Part shown: one piece after another, positions 1 through 9,643 of the stretch
Numbering within the stretch: position 1 is the stretch's first letter
Layout of the letters: every line of letters starts with the position of its first letter
Origin: Flavobacterium chryseum
GTDB taxonomy: Bacteria; Bacteroidota; Bacteroidia; Flavobacteriales; Flavobacteriaceae
Assembly (NCBI RefSeq): GCF_004362015.1
Contig: NZ_SNWW01000001.1
Location: forward strand, 607,288-671,287
DNA: 64,000 bases
Reading direction: 5' to 3'
Notes under the pieces: model-generated
The model's input: the letters and a program-made list of their open reading frames with translations, nothing else
Database searches by the model: none
Told to the model about the DNA's origin: nothing
Translations under genes and position numbers: made by a program

Positions 1-90
1 ATTTAAATAGCATTCCGTTCATTTTGATGTTTCAAGATCTTTTAAAATCGATATTTTTTCGGATCTTTAAGATAAATAAAAAGCAAAAAA

Positions 91-1023
91 ATGAAATCAT
101 TTGATATAGTTACCTTAACCGTAAATCCTTCTGTAGATAAAAGTACTCACTTTTCAGGTTTAATTGCAGAACAAAAAATAAGATGCAAAGACCCACAATT
201 TGATGCGGGCGGTGGCGGAATAAACGTTTCTAAAGCAATTTCTCGCTTAGGCGGAAGTTCATTAGCAGTTTTTGCTTCTGGCGGACCAATTGGCGAAATG
301 CTAAAAGATTTGCTAAAAGAAGAAAAAATAGAATCAGATGTAATTGAAACCAAAACGCCAACCAGAGAAAATTTTATTGCTGTCGATGATAACACAAACT
401 CACAATATCGTTTTGGATTTTCGGGCGGTGCTTTATCCAATTCCGAAAGTCAACAAGTATTAGAGACGATTTCGAAATTAAAACCAAAATTTTTAGTCGC
501 CAGCGGAAGTTTAAACGAAGGCTTAGATGACGATTTTTACCAAAAAGTAGCCGAGATTGCCAAAGCTTCAAACTCAAAATTAATTGTCGATACTTCCGGA
601 GAAGCTTTGAAGAAAGTTTTAGAAACAGGTGCTTATCTTATAAAACCAAATGTGGGCGAATTGGCAAAGTTAGTTGGAGTTGAGCGTCTGGAAATGGAAG
701 AAGTAAATGAAGCTGCCAAGAAAATTATTGCCAAAGGCGGAGCAGAAATTATAGTAGTTTCACTCGGCCCTCAAGGAGCAGTTTTGGTCACTAAAGATAC
801 CCATGAATTTGTTCCGGCACCACATGTTGCTAAAAAAAGTACAGTTGGAGCGGGCGACAGTATGGTTGGCGGAATGGTTTGGGCATTGTCTCAAAATAAA
901 GATCTTAAAGAAGTCATTCGTTGGGGAGTTGCCTGCGGATCTGCTGCTACAATGAACGAAGGAACGCAATTGTTTAAGTTTGAAGATGCCAATCGTTTAT
1001 TTGAATGGTTGAAGAACAAATAA
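91..1023 (+). CDS. pfkB: 6-phosphofructokinase, PfkB type
   Basis: The protein phosphorylates fructose 6-phosphate to fructose 1,6-bisphosphate with ATP, a cytosolic step of glycolysis. Its 310 residues match the length of E. coli PfkB (309) and align with it throughout from memory. The sugar-binding GGGGIN motif is at residues 40-45. The ATP/anion-hole signature TVGAGDSMVGG lies near the C-terminus and puts the catalytic aspartate at D256, the same number as in E. coli PfkB. A SLGPQGA motif precedes it at about 224-230. The start ATG follows an A-rich leader without a Shine-Dalgarno sequence, as is usual in this phylum. The preceding 90 bases show no gene I can support. A related sugar kinase such as 1-phosphofructokinase is the main alternative. 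Confidence 0.88.
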   Translation: MKSFDIVTLTVNPSVDKSTHFSGLIAEQKIRCKDPQFDAGGGGINVSKAISRLGGSSLAVFASGGPIGEMLKDLLKEEKIESDVIETKTPTRENFIAVDDNTNSQYRFGFSGGALSNSESQQVLETISKLKPKFLVASGSLNEGLDDDFYQKVAEIAKASNSKLIVDTSGEALKKVLETGAYLIKPNVGELAKLVGVERLEMEEVNEAAKKIIAKGGAEIIVVSLGPQGAVLVTKDTHEFVPAPHVAKKSTVGAGDSMVGGMVWALSQNKDLKEVIRWGVACGSAATMNEGTQLFKFEDANRLFEWLKNK

Positions 1024-1042
1024 ATAATATTGACACAGATTT

Positions 1043-1070
1043 TCTGTAGAGGCGCACAGCAGCGCGTCTA
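1043..1070. repeat. short GC-rich palindromic repeat, copy 1
   Basis: A 28-base element (TCTGTAGAGGCGCA, then AGCAG, ending GCGTCTA) recurs at 2853-2880 with two mismatches. The ends are imperfectly complementary (AGAGGCGCA against TGCGTCT). It stands out as GC-rich in AT-rich intergenic DNA and resembles REP-like elements. The rest of 1024-1219 holds no gene. A possible -7 box TAATTTTG lies at 1182-1189, upstream of the DinB gene. Confidence 0.6.
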
Positions 1071-1219
1071 ACGTCCAGTAACCACAATCATTTCGTTTTG
1101 AATTATACGTTAGTTTCGCTGATGTGAAGAAAAAAATAAATATTTTTTTCCTGCTGACAAACTGTTGTCACCAACCCTCAATAATTTTGAAGTATTAAAC
1201 AAATTAAAACTTTAAAATC

Positions 1220-1699
1220 ATGAAAACATTAGCAGCTCAAGTAATTACTCCGGAAGATTTGTTGAAACACTGGCAAGGACATCGCGCTCTTACGCGTCGT
1301 GTGATAGAATCGTTTCCTGAAAAAGACTTTTTTGAATTCTCGATAGGAGGAATGCGAACTTTCTCTAAATTAACAGATGAGCTTTTGGCTATTGCTGTTC
1401 CGGGTTTGAAGGGAATTGTAAATAAAGAAGTTAAAGGATTTGCCGAAGAATCAGAAAAGTTAATTTTTAAAGCTCAATATCTTGCAAAATGGGATGAAGC
1501 AACTGACGAAATTAATCAATATTGGGAAAAATTATCGATTGAAGATTTTAATGAAACATTTAATCTTTTTGGTCAGTATGAATTTCCGGTTATTCAGAAT
1601 ATTCTATATTTTATTGATAATGAAATACATCATCGCGGACAAGGATATGTATATCTTAGAGCTTTAGGAATTGAGCCTCCGTTTTTCTGGGAAAGATAA
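1220..1699 (+). CDS. DinB-family protein
   Basis: This 159-residue protein belongs to the DinB/YfiT-like four-helix-bundle superfamily, metal-binding proteins often used as thiol-dependent transferases or damage-induced proteins of unknown substrate. The histidine-bearing N-terminal helix (HWQGHRALTRR, about residues 18-28) and the C-terminal HHRGQGYVYLRALG segment are the expected metal-site helices. The length is normal. It converges on a WYL-domain regulator at 1757-2713 and the two genes share a terminator. DinB and YafY-type regulators are often neighbours, so the regulator may control it. The substrate cannot be read from the sequence. Confidence 0.8.
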   Translation: MKTLAAQVITPEDLLKHWQGHRALTRRVIESFPEKDFFEFSIGGMRTFSKLTDELLAIAVPGLKGIVNKEVKGFAEESEKLIFKAQYLAKWDEATDEINQYWEKLSIEDFNETFNLFGQYEFPVIQNILYFIDNEIHHRGQGYVYLRALGIEPPFFWER

Positions 1700-1716
1700 T
1701 TGCTGTTTGTCTAAAT

Positions 1717-1758
1717 AAAAAACTCCTAAAGATGAAATTCATTTTAGGAGTTTTTTTT
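1717..1758. terminator. bidirectional terminator
   Basis: AAAACTCCTAAA pairs with TTTAGGAGTTTT around a short loop, with a T run on the plus strand and an A run on the minus strand. It lies between convergent genes and can end both; the regulator stop codon overlaps its edge. Confidence 0.85.
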
Positions 1759-2713
1759 ATAAAAGCCTTTTTCTATTCACTTCTAGTAATTCAAGCGTTC
1801 GAATCTTGAGACTTTCTGGTTCCAGAATTGTAGCGTAATCGCCAAACATTAAGAACCAACGCGGAAAACCATTTTGGATATCACGGCACATAAATGTCAT
1901 TTCTATTTGCCCGTCTGTTTCTTTTTCAGATACATAACCATGATGTTTTCTTTCGAATTCAAGATAACGAACAATCCTTTTGTCAATTAAAAGCCGAACT
2001 TTTGTGGTGGGAATTGTTTCGTTTTTATTTAAATAAGTTTCTAATGAATCATGTTCGATAGTAAAATCACAATCTGTTTTTTTGATTCCGAGAATTCTAT
2101 CTGTCCTAAACTGACGATAATCACTTCGCAAATGGCAATAACCTAAAAAATACCAATTATTATGATCGTGAAAAACACCAACAGGTTCAATATTTCTTTG
2201 TGTTGTTTCTTCTTTATCAAAGGTTTTATAGGATAATAAAATTTGCTTCTTCTCAGCAATGCTTTCAAAAAGAACTGCCAGCGTATTTGGCGAATTAGTA
2301 TTAAACAAAGGTTCTGCAGTTTGCATGAAAACTCTCGATTCAATATTCGAAAGCCAGTCTTTATCGGTACTTCTCAAAACCGATTTCAATTTGTACATCG
2401 CAGATGCGTAATGCGTTCCTAAAGCTGGATCTGTAAATTTCTGCATCAGTTTTTCAGCAGCAATAAAACTGCTTATTTCTTCTCGCGTAAACATAACAGG
2501 AGGAAGTCTGTACCCTTCCATCAAAGCATAACCAACTCCGGCTTCGCTATAAATAGGAACTCCGGCTGCTTCAAGAGTTCGAATATCTCTGTAAATAGTT
2601 CTCAAACTAACTTCAAAACGATCAGCCAATTCCTGTGCTTTTACAATTTTTTTAGATTGTAATTGAATCAGAATGGCGACAATTCGGTCAAATCGTTTTG
2701 GGGTTTCGTCCAT
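1757..2713 (-). CDS. YafY-type HTH/WYL transcriptional regulator
   Basis: A 318-residue DNA-binding regulator. The N-terminal winged helix (about residues 5-65) contains the DeoR/HTH_11-like stretch LADRFEVSLRTIYRDIRTLE. A WYL domain follows at about 150-240, with the aromatic segment NWYFLGYCHLR and the basic pair RQFRTDR. WYL domains bind nucleic acid or nucleotide ligands. Length and order match the YafY/YobV family. It converges with the DinB gene. Upstream (2714-2852) are short direct repeats built on CAAAGGTTCA. The target genes are not evident; autoregulation and control of the DinB neighbour are guesses from context. Confidence 0.85.
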   Translation of the reverse strand: MDETPKRFDRIVAILIQLQSKKIVKAQELADRFEVSLRTIYRDIRTLEAAGVPIYSEAGVGYALMEGYRLPPVMFTREEISSFIAAEKLMQKFTDPALGTHYASAMYKLKSVLRSTDKDWLSNIESRVFMQTAEPLFNTNSPNTLAVLFESIAEKKQILLSYKTFDKEETTQRNIEPVGVFHDHNNWYFLGYCHLRSDYRQFRTDRILGIKKTDCDFTIEHDSLETYLNKNETIPTTKVRLLIDKRIVRYLEFERKHHGYVSEKETDGQIEMTFMCRDIQNGFPRWFLMFGDYATILEPESLKIRTLELLEVNRKRLL

Positions 2714-2852
2714 TTTTCTTTTATAAGGTGCAAAGGTTTTTTTTTTGAAAGGTTCAAATGTTCAAAGATACAAAGGTTCAGAGTTTAAATAAATAAGAAA
2801 TTTGTTCCAAATTAGGACAGATTTATCAATTAATAATTATTAAAAATTTGCA

Positions 2853-2880
2853 TCTGTAGAGGCGCATAGCAGTGCGTCTA
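2853..2880. repeat. short GC-rich palindromic repeat, copy 2
   Basis: Second copy of the element at 1043-1070, 26 of 28 bases identical and in the same orientation. The two copies bracket the DinB/WYL pair at a distance of about 1.8 kb. Confidence 0.6.
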
Positions 2881-2904
2881 AGAAAGTCACATCTAATAAA
2901 TAAA

Positions 2905-2940
2905 AACAAAAAACCCAACAACTTTCGCTATCGGGTTTAA
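2905..2940 (-). terminator. lepA terminator
   Basis: Read on the minus strand, AAACCC and GGGTTT pair around a loop of about 16 bases, followed by a T run. It lies just after the lepA stop codon. Confidence 0.65.
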
Positions 2941-2978
2941 TCTATATTCTATTTTCTATATTCTTTTTTCTAAAAAAC

Positions 2979-4775
2979 TTAATCGTTCAATTTCAAAACA
3001 GCCATAAAAGCTTCTTGCGGAATCTCAACGTTTCCAACTTGTCTCATACGTTTTTTACCTTTTTTCTGTTTTTCAAGAAGTTTACGCTTACGCGAAATAT
3101 CTCCACCGTAACATTTTGCGGTAACGTCTTTACGAAGTGCTTTAATGGTTTCACGAGCAATAATTTTTGCTCCAATTGCAGCTTGAATCGGAATATCAAA
3201 TTGTTGTCTTGGGATTAATTCACGCAATTTCTCGGTCATTTTTTTACCGATGTTATATGCGTTGTCTTCGTGAATCAATGCAGAAAGTGCATCAACCGTC
3301 TGAGCATTCAAAAGAACATCCAGTTTTACTAATTTTGAAGTTCTCATTCCTATCGGAGAGTAATCAAAAGAAGCATAACCTTTAGAAACTGTTTTTAAAC
3401 GATCGTAAAAATCGAATACAATTTCAGCAAGAGGCATATCAAAATTCAATTCAACACGTTCTGTTGTCAAATACGTTTGATTCGTAATTTGACCACGTTT
3501 TTCGATACAAAGACTCATTACGTTTCCAACAAAATCAGATTTTGTAATGATTGTAGCTTTAATATAAGGTTCTTCAACTCGGTCTAAACGAGAAGGTTCA
3601 GGTAAGTCAGAAGGATTATTTACAACAAAAGGAACTTCCGGTTCTTTTTTGGTATAAGCCAAATACGAAACGTTAGGAACTGTAGTAATTACAGTCATAT
3701 CGAACTCACGCTCTAAACGTTCCTGAATAATTTCCATGTGAAGCATTCCTAAGAATCCGCAACGGAAACCAAAACCTAACGCTGCAGAGCTTTCAGGTGT
3801 AAAAACTAACGAAGCATCATTCAATTGCAATTTCTCCATAGAAGAACGCAAATCTTCATAATCTTCTGTATCAACAGGATAAATTCCGGCAAATACCATT
3901 GGTTTTACATCCTCAAAACCAGTAATCATATTGGTTGTAGGCGTTTTAGCATCGGTTAGAGTATCTCCAACTTTTACATCTTTCGCTTCTTTAATTCCAG
4001 AAATTAAATAACCAACATCTCCTGTAGAAATCACATTTTTCGGAACCTGATTCAATTTTAAAGTTCCTACTTCATCAGCAAAATATTCATTGCCGGTAGC
4101 CATGAATTTAATTTTCTGACCTTTTCTGATTTCGCCGTTTTTAACACGGAAAATAACTTCAATTCCACGAAACGGATTGTAATGTGAATCGAAAATCAAA
4201 GCTTGTAATGGCTCATCAACATTTCCTGACGGCGGCGGAATTTTTTCGATAATAGCAGCCAAAATATTTTCAACACCAAAACCTGTTTTTCCCGAAGCAT
4301 GAATAATATCTTCTAATTTACAACCTAATAAATCGATAATATCATCACTAACTTCTTCAGGATTAGCACTTGGTAAATCGACTTTATTCAAAACCGGAAT
4401 AATTTCCAGGTCATTTTCTAAAGCCAAGTATAAATTAGATATCGTTTGTGCCTGAATACTCTGTGCAGCATCTACAATTAAAAGAGCACCTTCGCAAGCA
4501 GCAATAGAACGAGAAACTTCGTATGAAAAGTCAACGTGACCGGGAGTGTCAATTAAATTTAAAATATATTCTTCTCCTTTATAAGTATATTCCATTTGAA
4601 TGGCGTGACTTTTTATGGTAATTCCACGCTCACGCTCCAGGTCCATGTTGTCAAGCAATTGTGCTTTTTCTTCACGGGCTGTAACGGTTTGTGTAGCTCC
4701 CAATAATCGATCTGCCAATGTACTTTTACCGTGGTCAATGTGTGCAATAATGCAAAAGTTACGTATCTTCTTCAT
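2979..4775 (-). CDS. lepA: elongation factor 4 (LepA)
   Basis: A ribosome-binding translational GTPase that back-translocates or remodels stalled ribosomes. All 598 residues of a typical LepA are present. The P-loop is AHIDHGKST (residues 11-19), G3 is DTPGH, and G4 is NKVD. The LepA-specific C-terminal domain carries [15 protein letters not shown] and a basic tail ending [12 protein letters not shown]. The start [16 protein letters not shown] is canonical. It is monocistronic between a terminator (2905-2940) and its own upstream region, which holds a -7 box at 4866-4873. Confidence 0.97.
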   Translation of the reverse strand: MKKIRNFCIIAHIDHGKSTLADRLLGATQTVTAREEKAQLLDNMDLERERGITIKSHAIQMEYTYKGEEYILNLIDTPGHVDFSYEVSRSIAACEGALLIVDAAQSIQAQTISNLYLALENDLEIIPVLNKVDLPSANPEEVSDDIIDLLGCKLEDIIHASGKTGFGVENILAAIIEKIPPPSGNVDEPLQALIFDSHYNPFRGIEVIFRVKNGEIRKGQKIKFMATGNEYFADEVGTLKLNQVPKNVISTGDVGYLISGIKEAKDVKVGDTLTDAKTPTTNMITGFEDVKPMVFAGIYPVDTEDYEDLRSSMEKLQLNDASLVFTPESSAALGFGFRCGFLGMLHMEIIQERLEREFDMTVITTVPNVSYLAYTKKEPEVPFVVNNPSDLPEPSRLDRVEEPYIKATIITKSDFVGNVMSLCIEKRGQITNQTYLTTERVELNFDMPLAEIVFDFYDRLKTVSKGYASFDYSPIGMRTSKLVKLDVLLNAQTVDALSALIHEDNAYNIGKKMTEKLRELIPRQQFDIPIQAAIGAKIIARETIKALRKDVTAKCYGGDISRKRKLLEKQKKGKKRMRQVGNVEIPQEAFMAVLKLND

Positions 4776-4865
4776 TTTATGATATCAATTCTCTATACGA
4801 GTTTTAGTAAATTTTGGGTATAAATTTGCTCTTGAGCAATTGCTTTAGAGCATGTTATTAATGGG

Positions 4866-4873
4866 CAAAGATA
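4866..4873 (-). promoter_or_regulatory. putative lepA -7 promoter box
   Basis: On the minus strand this reads TATCTTTG, a perfect match to the Bacteroidota -7 consensus TAnnTTTG, about 90 bases upstream of the lepA start. No convincing -33 TTTG is at the ideal distance. Confidence 0.5.
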
Positions 4874-4937
4874 GCGCAAAGTTTTGGATTCTGGAATGTT
4901 GAACTACGATAGTTAGACTCTGAGATTTAAAAAACCT

Positions 4938-5672
4938 TTAAAACTCAAAATTAAATCCTTTTTCAGTCAGTTTTTTGTAGATTTCAGGATCAAATTTGTA
5001 CAATTTAGCGGCGCGATGCGAAACGTCCTGTTGTTTTTCATCGAGTCCAACCAGTAACTTCATGTGCAGAATTTTTCTGCGGAAATTCGATTTGTCCAAT
5101 TCAATTCCCAGGATTTCTTCATAAAGATGCATCAATTGTAACAACGTAAATTTTTCAGGCAAAAGGTTAAAACCAATTGGAGCCTGACGGACTCTGTTAC
5201 GCAAATGCATCAAACTGAAATTTAATATCTCAGTATGGTCAAAAATTAGATCTGGTATGTCTTTAATTTTATACCATTTCGCTTCAATTACCGAATTGCT
5301 GGCCTGAATATTATAATCTTCTCTGTTGAGTAAAGTGTAGTAACCTACGGTAATAACTCTTTCGCTTTTTACACGATCTGGATCTGTAAACGCTTTAAGC
5401 TGTTCCAGATAAATGTTGTCAAGACTGGTGAGTTCATACAGTATTCGCAGTGCAGCATTGTCTACGCTTTCTTCCAGATATAAATTTCCACCCAGAAGTC
5501 CCCATTTTCCAATACTTGCTCCTTCAGCATGTTGCACTAAAAGCACTTCAAGGTTTTTTTTATCAAAAGAAAATATAACGCAGTCAATCGATATGCCGTC
5601 TATAAGCGATTTTGAACCTCTGGTTATTATAGTTGTAGTTTCCGGATTATTTTCAGAAGATAAAGAAGTCAT
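4938..5672 (-). CDS. NrtR-family regulator B (degenerate Nudix + winged helix)
   Basis: This 244-residue protein combines a Nudix-fold sensor (about residues 25-155) with a C-terminal NrtR winged helix (about 158-244, LLPEKFTLLQLMHLYEEILG through NFRRKILHMKLL). The Nudix box is broken: the usual REUxEExGU reads RILYELTSL, so hydrolysis is unlikely and a ligand-sensing role is more likely. Nudix-related NrtR-type repressors are known to control arabinose use in Bacteroides. The gene overlaps its upstream paralogue by one base (TAATG), so the two are cotranscribed and divergent from xylB. It is probably a pentose-locus regulator; the ligand is unknown. Confidence 0.8.
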   Translation of the reverse strand: MTSLSSENNPETTTIITRGSKSLIDGISIDCVIFSFDKKNLEVLLVQHAEGASIGKWGLLGGNLYLEESVDNAALRILYELTSLDNIYLEQLKAFTDPDRVKSERVITVGYYTLLNREDYNIQASNSVIEAKWYKIKDIPDLIFDHTEILNFSLMHLRNRVRQAPIGFNLLPEKFTLLQLMHLYEEILGIELDKSNFRRKILHMKLLVGLDEKQQDVSHRAAKLYKFDPEIYKKLTEKGFNFEF

Positions 5673-6388
5673 TAAAATTCGAAGTTAAATCCCTTTTCCG
5701 TCAGTTTTTTGTAAATATCAGGATCAAACTTGTACAATTTTGCAGCTCTGTGCGAAACATCCTGTTGTTTTTCGTCTAAAGCAACCAATAACTTCATGTG
5801 AAGAATTTTTCGTCTGAAATTAGATTTGTCCATTTCGATGCCTAAAATTTCTTCATATAAATGCATCAATTGCAATAAGGTGAATTTTTCGGGCAATAAA
5901 TTAAATCCAAGCGGCGCCTGACGAACTCTGTTGCGAAGATGTTTTAAACTATAATTCAGGATTTCGTTATGATCGTAAATTAAATTCGGAATGTTATTTA
6001 TTTTATACCATTTGGCATCAGATGCTGTAAAACCTGCTTTAATATTATAATCTTCACGTTTTACCAAGGCATAATAACCAATCGTAATAACGCGTCGAAG
6101 CGGGAAACGGTCCGGGTCTCCAAAGGCTTTTAGCTGTTCAAGGTAAATATTATCAAGACCTGTAAGTTCATTCAATAAACGATGAGCGGCATTATCAGTA
6201 CTTTCTTTTTTATAGATCCAACCTCCCGGAAGACCCCATTTTCCTTTACTGATTCCTTCTCCGTGTTGTACCAAAAGAACTTCTAAGCTTCCTTTATCAA
6301 AACCAAATATTACACAGTCAATCGTGATCGCATTCATTGCAGTTTGCTCGCTCTTTAAAACTGAATCTTCATCTACATCTTTAACCAT
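5672..6388 (-). CDS. NrtR-family regulator A (degenerate Nudix + winged helix)
   Basis: A 238-residue paralogue of the gene downstream, with the same two-domain layout. The Nudix box keeps LPGG but reads RLLNELTGL in place of REUxEExGU, so two catalytic glutamates are lost. The last 87 residues differ from those of regulator B at only four positions, while the sensor part differs at about 40 of 131. It is the first gene of a two-gene unit transcribed away from xylB across a 392-base shared control region. The most likely role is repression of the xylBA/SusCD operon by binding that region, relieved by a pentose or xyloglucan sugar. That is inference from position and family. Confidence 0.82.
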   Translation of the reverse strand: MVKDVDEDSVLKSEQTAMNAITIDCVIFGFDKGSLEVLLVQHGEGISKGKWGLPGGWIYKKESTDNAAHRLLNELTGLDNIYLEQLKAFGDPDRFPLRRVITIGYYALVKREDYNIKAGFTASDAKWYKINNIPNLIYDHNEILNYSLKHLRNRVRQAPLGFNLLPEKFTLLQLMHLYEEILGIEMDKSNFRRKILHMKLLVALDEKQQDVSHRAAKLYKFDPDIYKKLTEKGFNFEF

Positions 6389-6780
6389 ATCCTATTAAAA
6401 TTTCGACAAATTAAATAAATAAAATGAATAATTGGATTCATAAAAGCTTTATATTTTTTTTAACGTAACAATTTTCTGATAATCAGTGTCTTATTCAATT
6501 GCTATTTTTTTGCTTTTTAAAATTTTATTCTTAAATGTCTGATTGTCAAATCGCTAATTCGCTATTTTTTCAATAATTTTTATTTCACTTTCTGCGCTTA
6601 TTTTGTTGTATCTGTAAAAATGCATATCGATTTATCTGAATAGCCAAAAAAAACACCTAATATTTTGTTAATATAGAAAAAATGTTTTACACTTGTAGTC
6701 AAAATAACCATAAGATAAGTTCAATTTGACTATAAGTTTTGAAAAGGACTGTTTTGGAATTAATTTAAAAAATATCACAA
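6389..6780. promoter_or_regulatory. divergent control region between the regulators and xylB
   Basis: This 392-base AT-rich gap holds no gene. It must carry the promoters for both directions. The clearest structure is the inverted repeat at 6691-6737. A short motif (AATTGCTATTTTTT near 6497, AATTCGCTATTTTTT near 6555) also occurs twice. No complete -33/-7 pair could be assigned with confidence. Confidence 0.55.
6691..6737. promoter_or_regulatory. candidate operator: 13-bp inverted repeat
   Basis: ACTTGTAGTCAAA at 6691-6703 is the reverse complement of TTTGACTATAAGT at 6725-6737 with one mismatch, separated by 21 bases. It ends 43 bases before the xylB start codon, so a bound regulator could block transcription. 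The divergent NrtR-type regulators are the obvious candidates for binding it. Confidence 0.55.
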
Positions 6781-8274
6781 ATGCTTTTTTTAGGAATTGA
6801 TTTAGGAAGCTCTTCGATAAAATTATCAGTTTTCGATCCCGAAAAAGGAACGACAATTGGTGCGGTTAGCGTTCCAGATTTTGAAATGCCAATTATTGCA
6901 CAGGAATTTGGCTGGGCAGAACAGGATCCGGAATCCTGGTGGCAATTTGTTAAAGACGGAATCAAACAATTAGGTTCAAAATCTAATATTGATTTAAAGA
7001 AAATTGCCGGAATCGGAATTGCATATCAAATGCACGGTTTGGTTATAACCGATGAAAATCTAAATCCGGTTCGTTCTTCGATTATTTGGTGCGACAGTCG
7101 TGCCGCGGTTATTGGAGATGCAATTTACGATCAGATTGGAGCTGAAAATTGTCAAAAACAAATTTTAGGAAGCCCGGGAAATTTTACGGCTTCAAAACTA
7201 AAATGGGTAAAAGACAATCAGCCGGAAGTTTTTTCAAAAGCAAAATACATGATGCTTCCGGGCGATTTTATTGCAGCCAAATTATCAAAAGTAGCTCAAA
7301 TTAGTACTTCAGGATTATCAGAAGCAGCTTTGTGGAATTTCTCAAAAGGGGAATTAGCCACAGAAATTCTTTCTCAAATGGGATTACCATCAGAAATTGT
7401 TCCTGAAATTGTTTCTAATTTTGGAATTCAGGCTACAATTCATGCTCAAATTGCTCAGGAATTAGGATTAAATCCGGATGCGAAAATTACTTACAGAGCA
7501 GGCGATCAACCCAACAATGCATTGTCATTGAATGTTTTGAAACCCGGAGAAATTGCTACAACAGCCGGAACCTCAGCCGTTGTATACGCCGTAAGCGATC
7601 AGGATGCTTACGACAAACAAAACAGAATCAATACTTTTTTACACGTTAATGATACTGAAACCGAAAAACGCAACGGAGTTATGTTGTGCATCAACGGTTC
7701 AGGAATTTTATACCAATGGTTACGCAAAATTATGTCGGTTGGCAGAAATGAATTAATTGCGTACGAAAAACTAAATGCTGAAGCTGCAAAAGTAGAGGCA
7801 GGAAGCAACGGACTTCGTTTTTATCCTTTCGGAAATGGCGTTGAGCGTATCTTCAATAATAAAAATGCGACTTCAGGAATTCAGAATTTAAACTTCAATA
7901 TTCACCAGCCGTCACATTTGGTTCGCGCGGCCTGCGAAGGAATTGTTTTCGCTATGAACTACGGTTTTGATGTTATGAAAGAAGTTGGAGTTTCAGGGAC
8001 CGTAGTAAGAGCAGGAAATTCGAACCTTTTTTTGAGTCCGGTTTTTAGAGAAATTTTCACCAATACAACACAAACTACTTTAGAATTATACAATACTTCA
8101 GGAGCCGAAGGCGCTGCAAGAGGCGCTGCTTACGGTTTTGGATATTACAATTCGCTGGACGAAGCTTTTCAGGGATTGCAATGTTTAGATCGAATTGAAC
8201 CAAATAAAATCCTAACCAATCAGTATCAGGATTTATATCAAGAATGGAAAAATCACATTAAAATAGAACTATAA
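6781..8274 (+). CDS. xylB: xylulokinase
   Basis: Phosphorylates D-xylulose with ATP to xylulose 5-phosphate for the pentose phosphate pathway. It is a 497-residue FGGY-family kinase. The N-terminal phosphate motif is GIDLGSSS (residues 5-12). The substrate loop YQMHG is at 82-86, as in xylulokinases. The catalytic aspartate is predicted to be D242 in [11 protein letters not shown]-terminal FGGY domain includes [13 protein letters not shown]. The stop codon is two bases before xylA, so the two are translated from one message. In this family only xylulokinases normally sit beside xylose isomerase, which settles the substrate. Confidence 0.94.
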   Translation: MLFLGIDLGSSSIKLSVFDPEKGTTIGAVSVPDFEMPIIAQEFGWAEQDPESWWQFVKDGIKQLGSKSNIDLKKIAGIGIAYQMHGLVITDENLNPVRSSIIWCDSRAAVIGDAIYDQIGAENCQKQILGSPGNFTASKLKWVKDNQPEVFSKAKYMMLPGDFIAAKLSKVAQISTSGLSEAALWNFSKGELATEILSQMGLPSEIVPEIVSNFGIQATIHAQIAQELGLNPDAKITYRAGDQPNNALSLNVLKPGEIATTAGTSAVVYAVSDQDAYDKQNRINTFLHVNDTETEKRNGVMLCINGSGILYQWLRKIMSVGRNELIAYEKLNAEAAKVEAGSNGLRFYPFGNGVERIFNNKNATSGIQNLNFNIHQPSHLVRAACEGIVFAMNYGFDVMKEVGVSGTVVRAGNSNLFLSPVFREIFTNTTQTTLELYNTSGAEGAARGAAYGFGYYNSLDEAFQGLQCLDRIEPNKILTNQYQDLYQEWKNHIKIEL

Positions 8275-8276
8275 CA

Positions 8277-9596
8277 ATGAGCACAACTAATCAATATTTT
8301 AAAAACATCGATACAATTAAGTTCGAAGGAAGAGAAAGTGATAATCCGTTAGCGTTTAAATGGTACGATGAAAATCGTGTCGTTGCGGGAAAAACATTAA
8401 AAGAGCATTTGCGTTTTTCAATGGCTTACTGGCATACGTTATGTAACACAGGTGGAGATCCGTTTGGAGCTTCGACTGAAACTTTTTCATGGGATAAAAA
8501 TGAGAATGTAATTTTAAGAGCTAAAGACAAAATGGATGCGGCTTTTGAATTCATGACCAAATTAGGTTTGCCATATTATTGTTTTCATGATGTTGATGTA
8601 GTGGATGATGCGCCAACTTTGGCAGAATTTGAAACTCGTATTCAAACAATGGTTGAATATGCAAAACAAAAACAACAAGAATCTGGAATTAAATTGTTAT
8701 GGGGAACTTCAAACTTATTCAGTAATCCTCGTTACATGAACGGTGCTGCTACAAACCCCAACTTTGATGTTTTGGCTTACGCCGGAGCTCAGGCAAAAAT
8801 TGCTATTGATGCTACTATTGCACTTGGAGGTGAAAATTATGTTTTCTGGGGAGGACGTGAAGGATATATGAGTTTGTTGAACACAGACATGAAAAGAGAA
8901 TTAGACCATTTGGGAAGATTCTTGAATACTTGTAAAGATTATGCTCGTAAGGAAGGTTTTAAAGGAAACTTCTTAATCGAACCAAAACCAATGGAGCCAA
9001 CGAAACATCAATATGATTATGATGCGGCGACTTCATTAGGTTTTATCAATAAATACGGACTTCAAAATGATTTCAAATTAAATCTTGAAGTAAACCACGC
9101 AACACTTGCCGGACATTCTTTTGAACATGAATTGCAAGTTGCAGTTGATGCCGGAATGTTAGGAAGTATTGATGCAAACCGTGGAGATTACCAAAACGGT
9201 TGGGATACAGATCAGTTCCCGATAAATCTTCAGGAAGTTACTCAGGCTATGTTGGTTATTCTTGAAGGTGGTGGAATCCAAGGTGGTGGAGTAAACTTTG
9301 ATGCAAAAGTGAGAAGAAATTCAATCGATTTAGAAGATAAATTCATTGCACACATTTCAGGAATGGATGTTTTTGCAAGAGGATTAATCTGCGCAGATCA
9401 GATACTACAAAATACAGATTACAGAAAATTACGCACACAGCGTTACAGTTCGTTTGACGGTGGTAACGGAGCCAGGTTTGAAAAAGGAGAATTATCTCTT
9501 GAAGATCTTAGCAAAATTGCCCGTGCAAGCGGAGAACCTCAACCCTTGAGTGGTAGACAGGAATTATTCGAACAAATTATTTCGAATGCATACTAA
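8277..9596 (+). CDS. xylA: xylose isomerase
   Basis: Interconverts D-xylose and D-xylulose using two divalent metal ions. At 439 residues it is a class II (long) xylose isomerase. The catalytic pair is H104 and D107 in CFHDVD. Other signatures are WGGREGY, the metal-binding segment [10 protein letters not shown], and DANRGD with WDTDQFP. It is the second gene of the xylBA-susCD operon. No dedicated xylose permease is encoded in the window, so inner-membrane uptake must use a transporter encoded elsewhere. Confidence 0.96.
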   Translation: MSTTNQYFKNIDTIKFEGRESDNPLAFKWYDENRVVAGKTLKEHLRFSMAYWHTLCNTGGDPFGASTETFSWDKNENVILRAKDKMDAAFEFMTKLGLPYYCFHDVDVVDDAPTLAEFETRIQTMVEYAKQKQQESGIKLLWGTSNLFSNPRYMNGAATNPNFDVLAYAGAQAKIAIDATIALGGENYVFWGGREGYMSLLNTDMKRELDHLGRFLNTCKDYARKEGFKGNFLIEPKPMEPTKHQYDYDAATSLGFINKYGLQNDFKLNLEVNHATLAGHSFEHELQVAVDAGMLGSIDANRGDYQNGWDTDQFPINLQEVTQAMLVILEGGGIQGGGVNFDAKVRRNSIDLEDKFIAHISGMDVFARGLICADQILQNTDYRKLRTQRYSSFDGGNGARFEKGELSLEDLSKIARASGEPQPLSGRQELFEQIISNAY

Positions 9597-9643
9597 ATTA
9601 ATTATAAGGTAACTAACTATAAATTTAACCAATCTTAATTATT

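Noticed and set aside
1..90. Tail of an upstream gene
   Set aside because: The 90 bases are AT-rich with early stops and no recognisable C-terminus; no gene can be supported.
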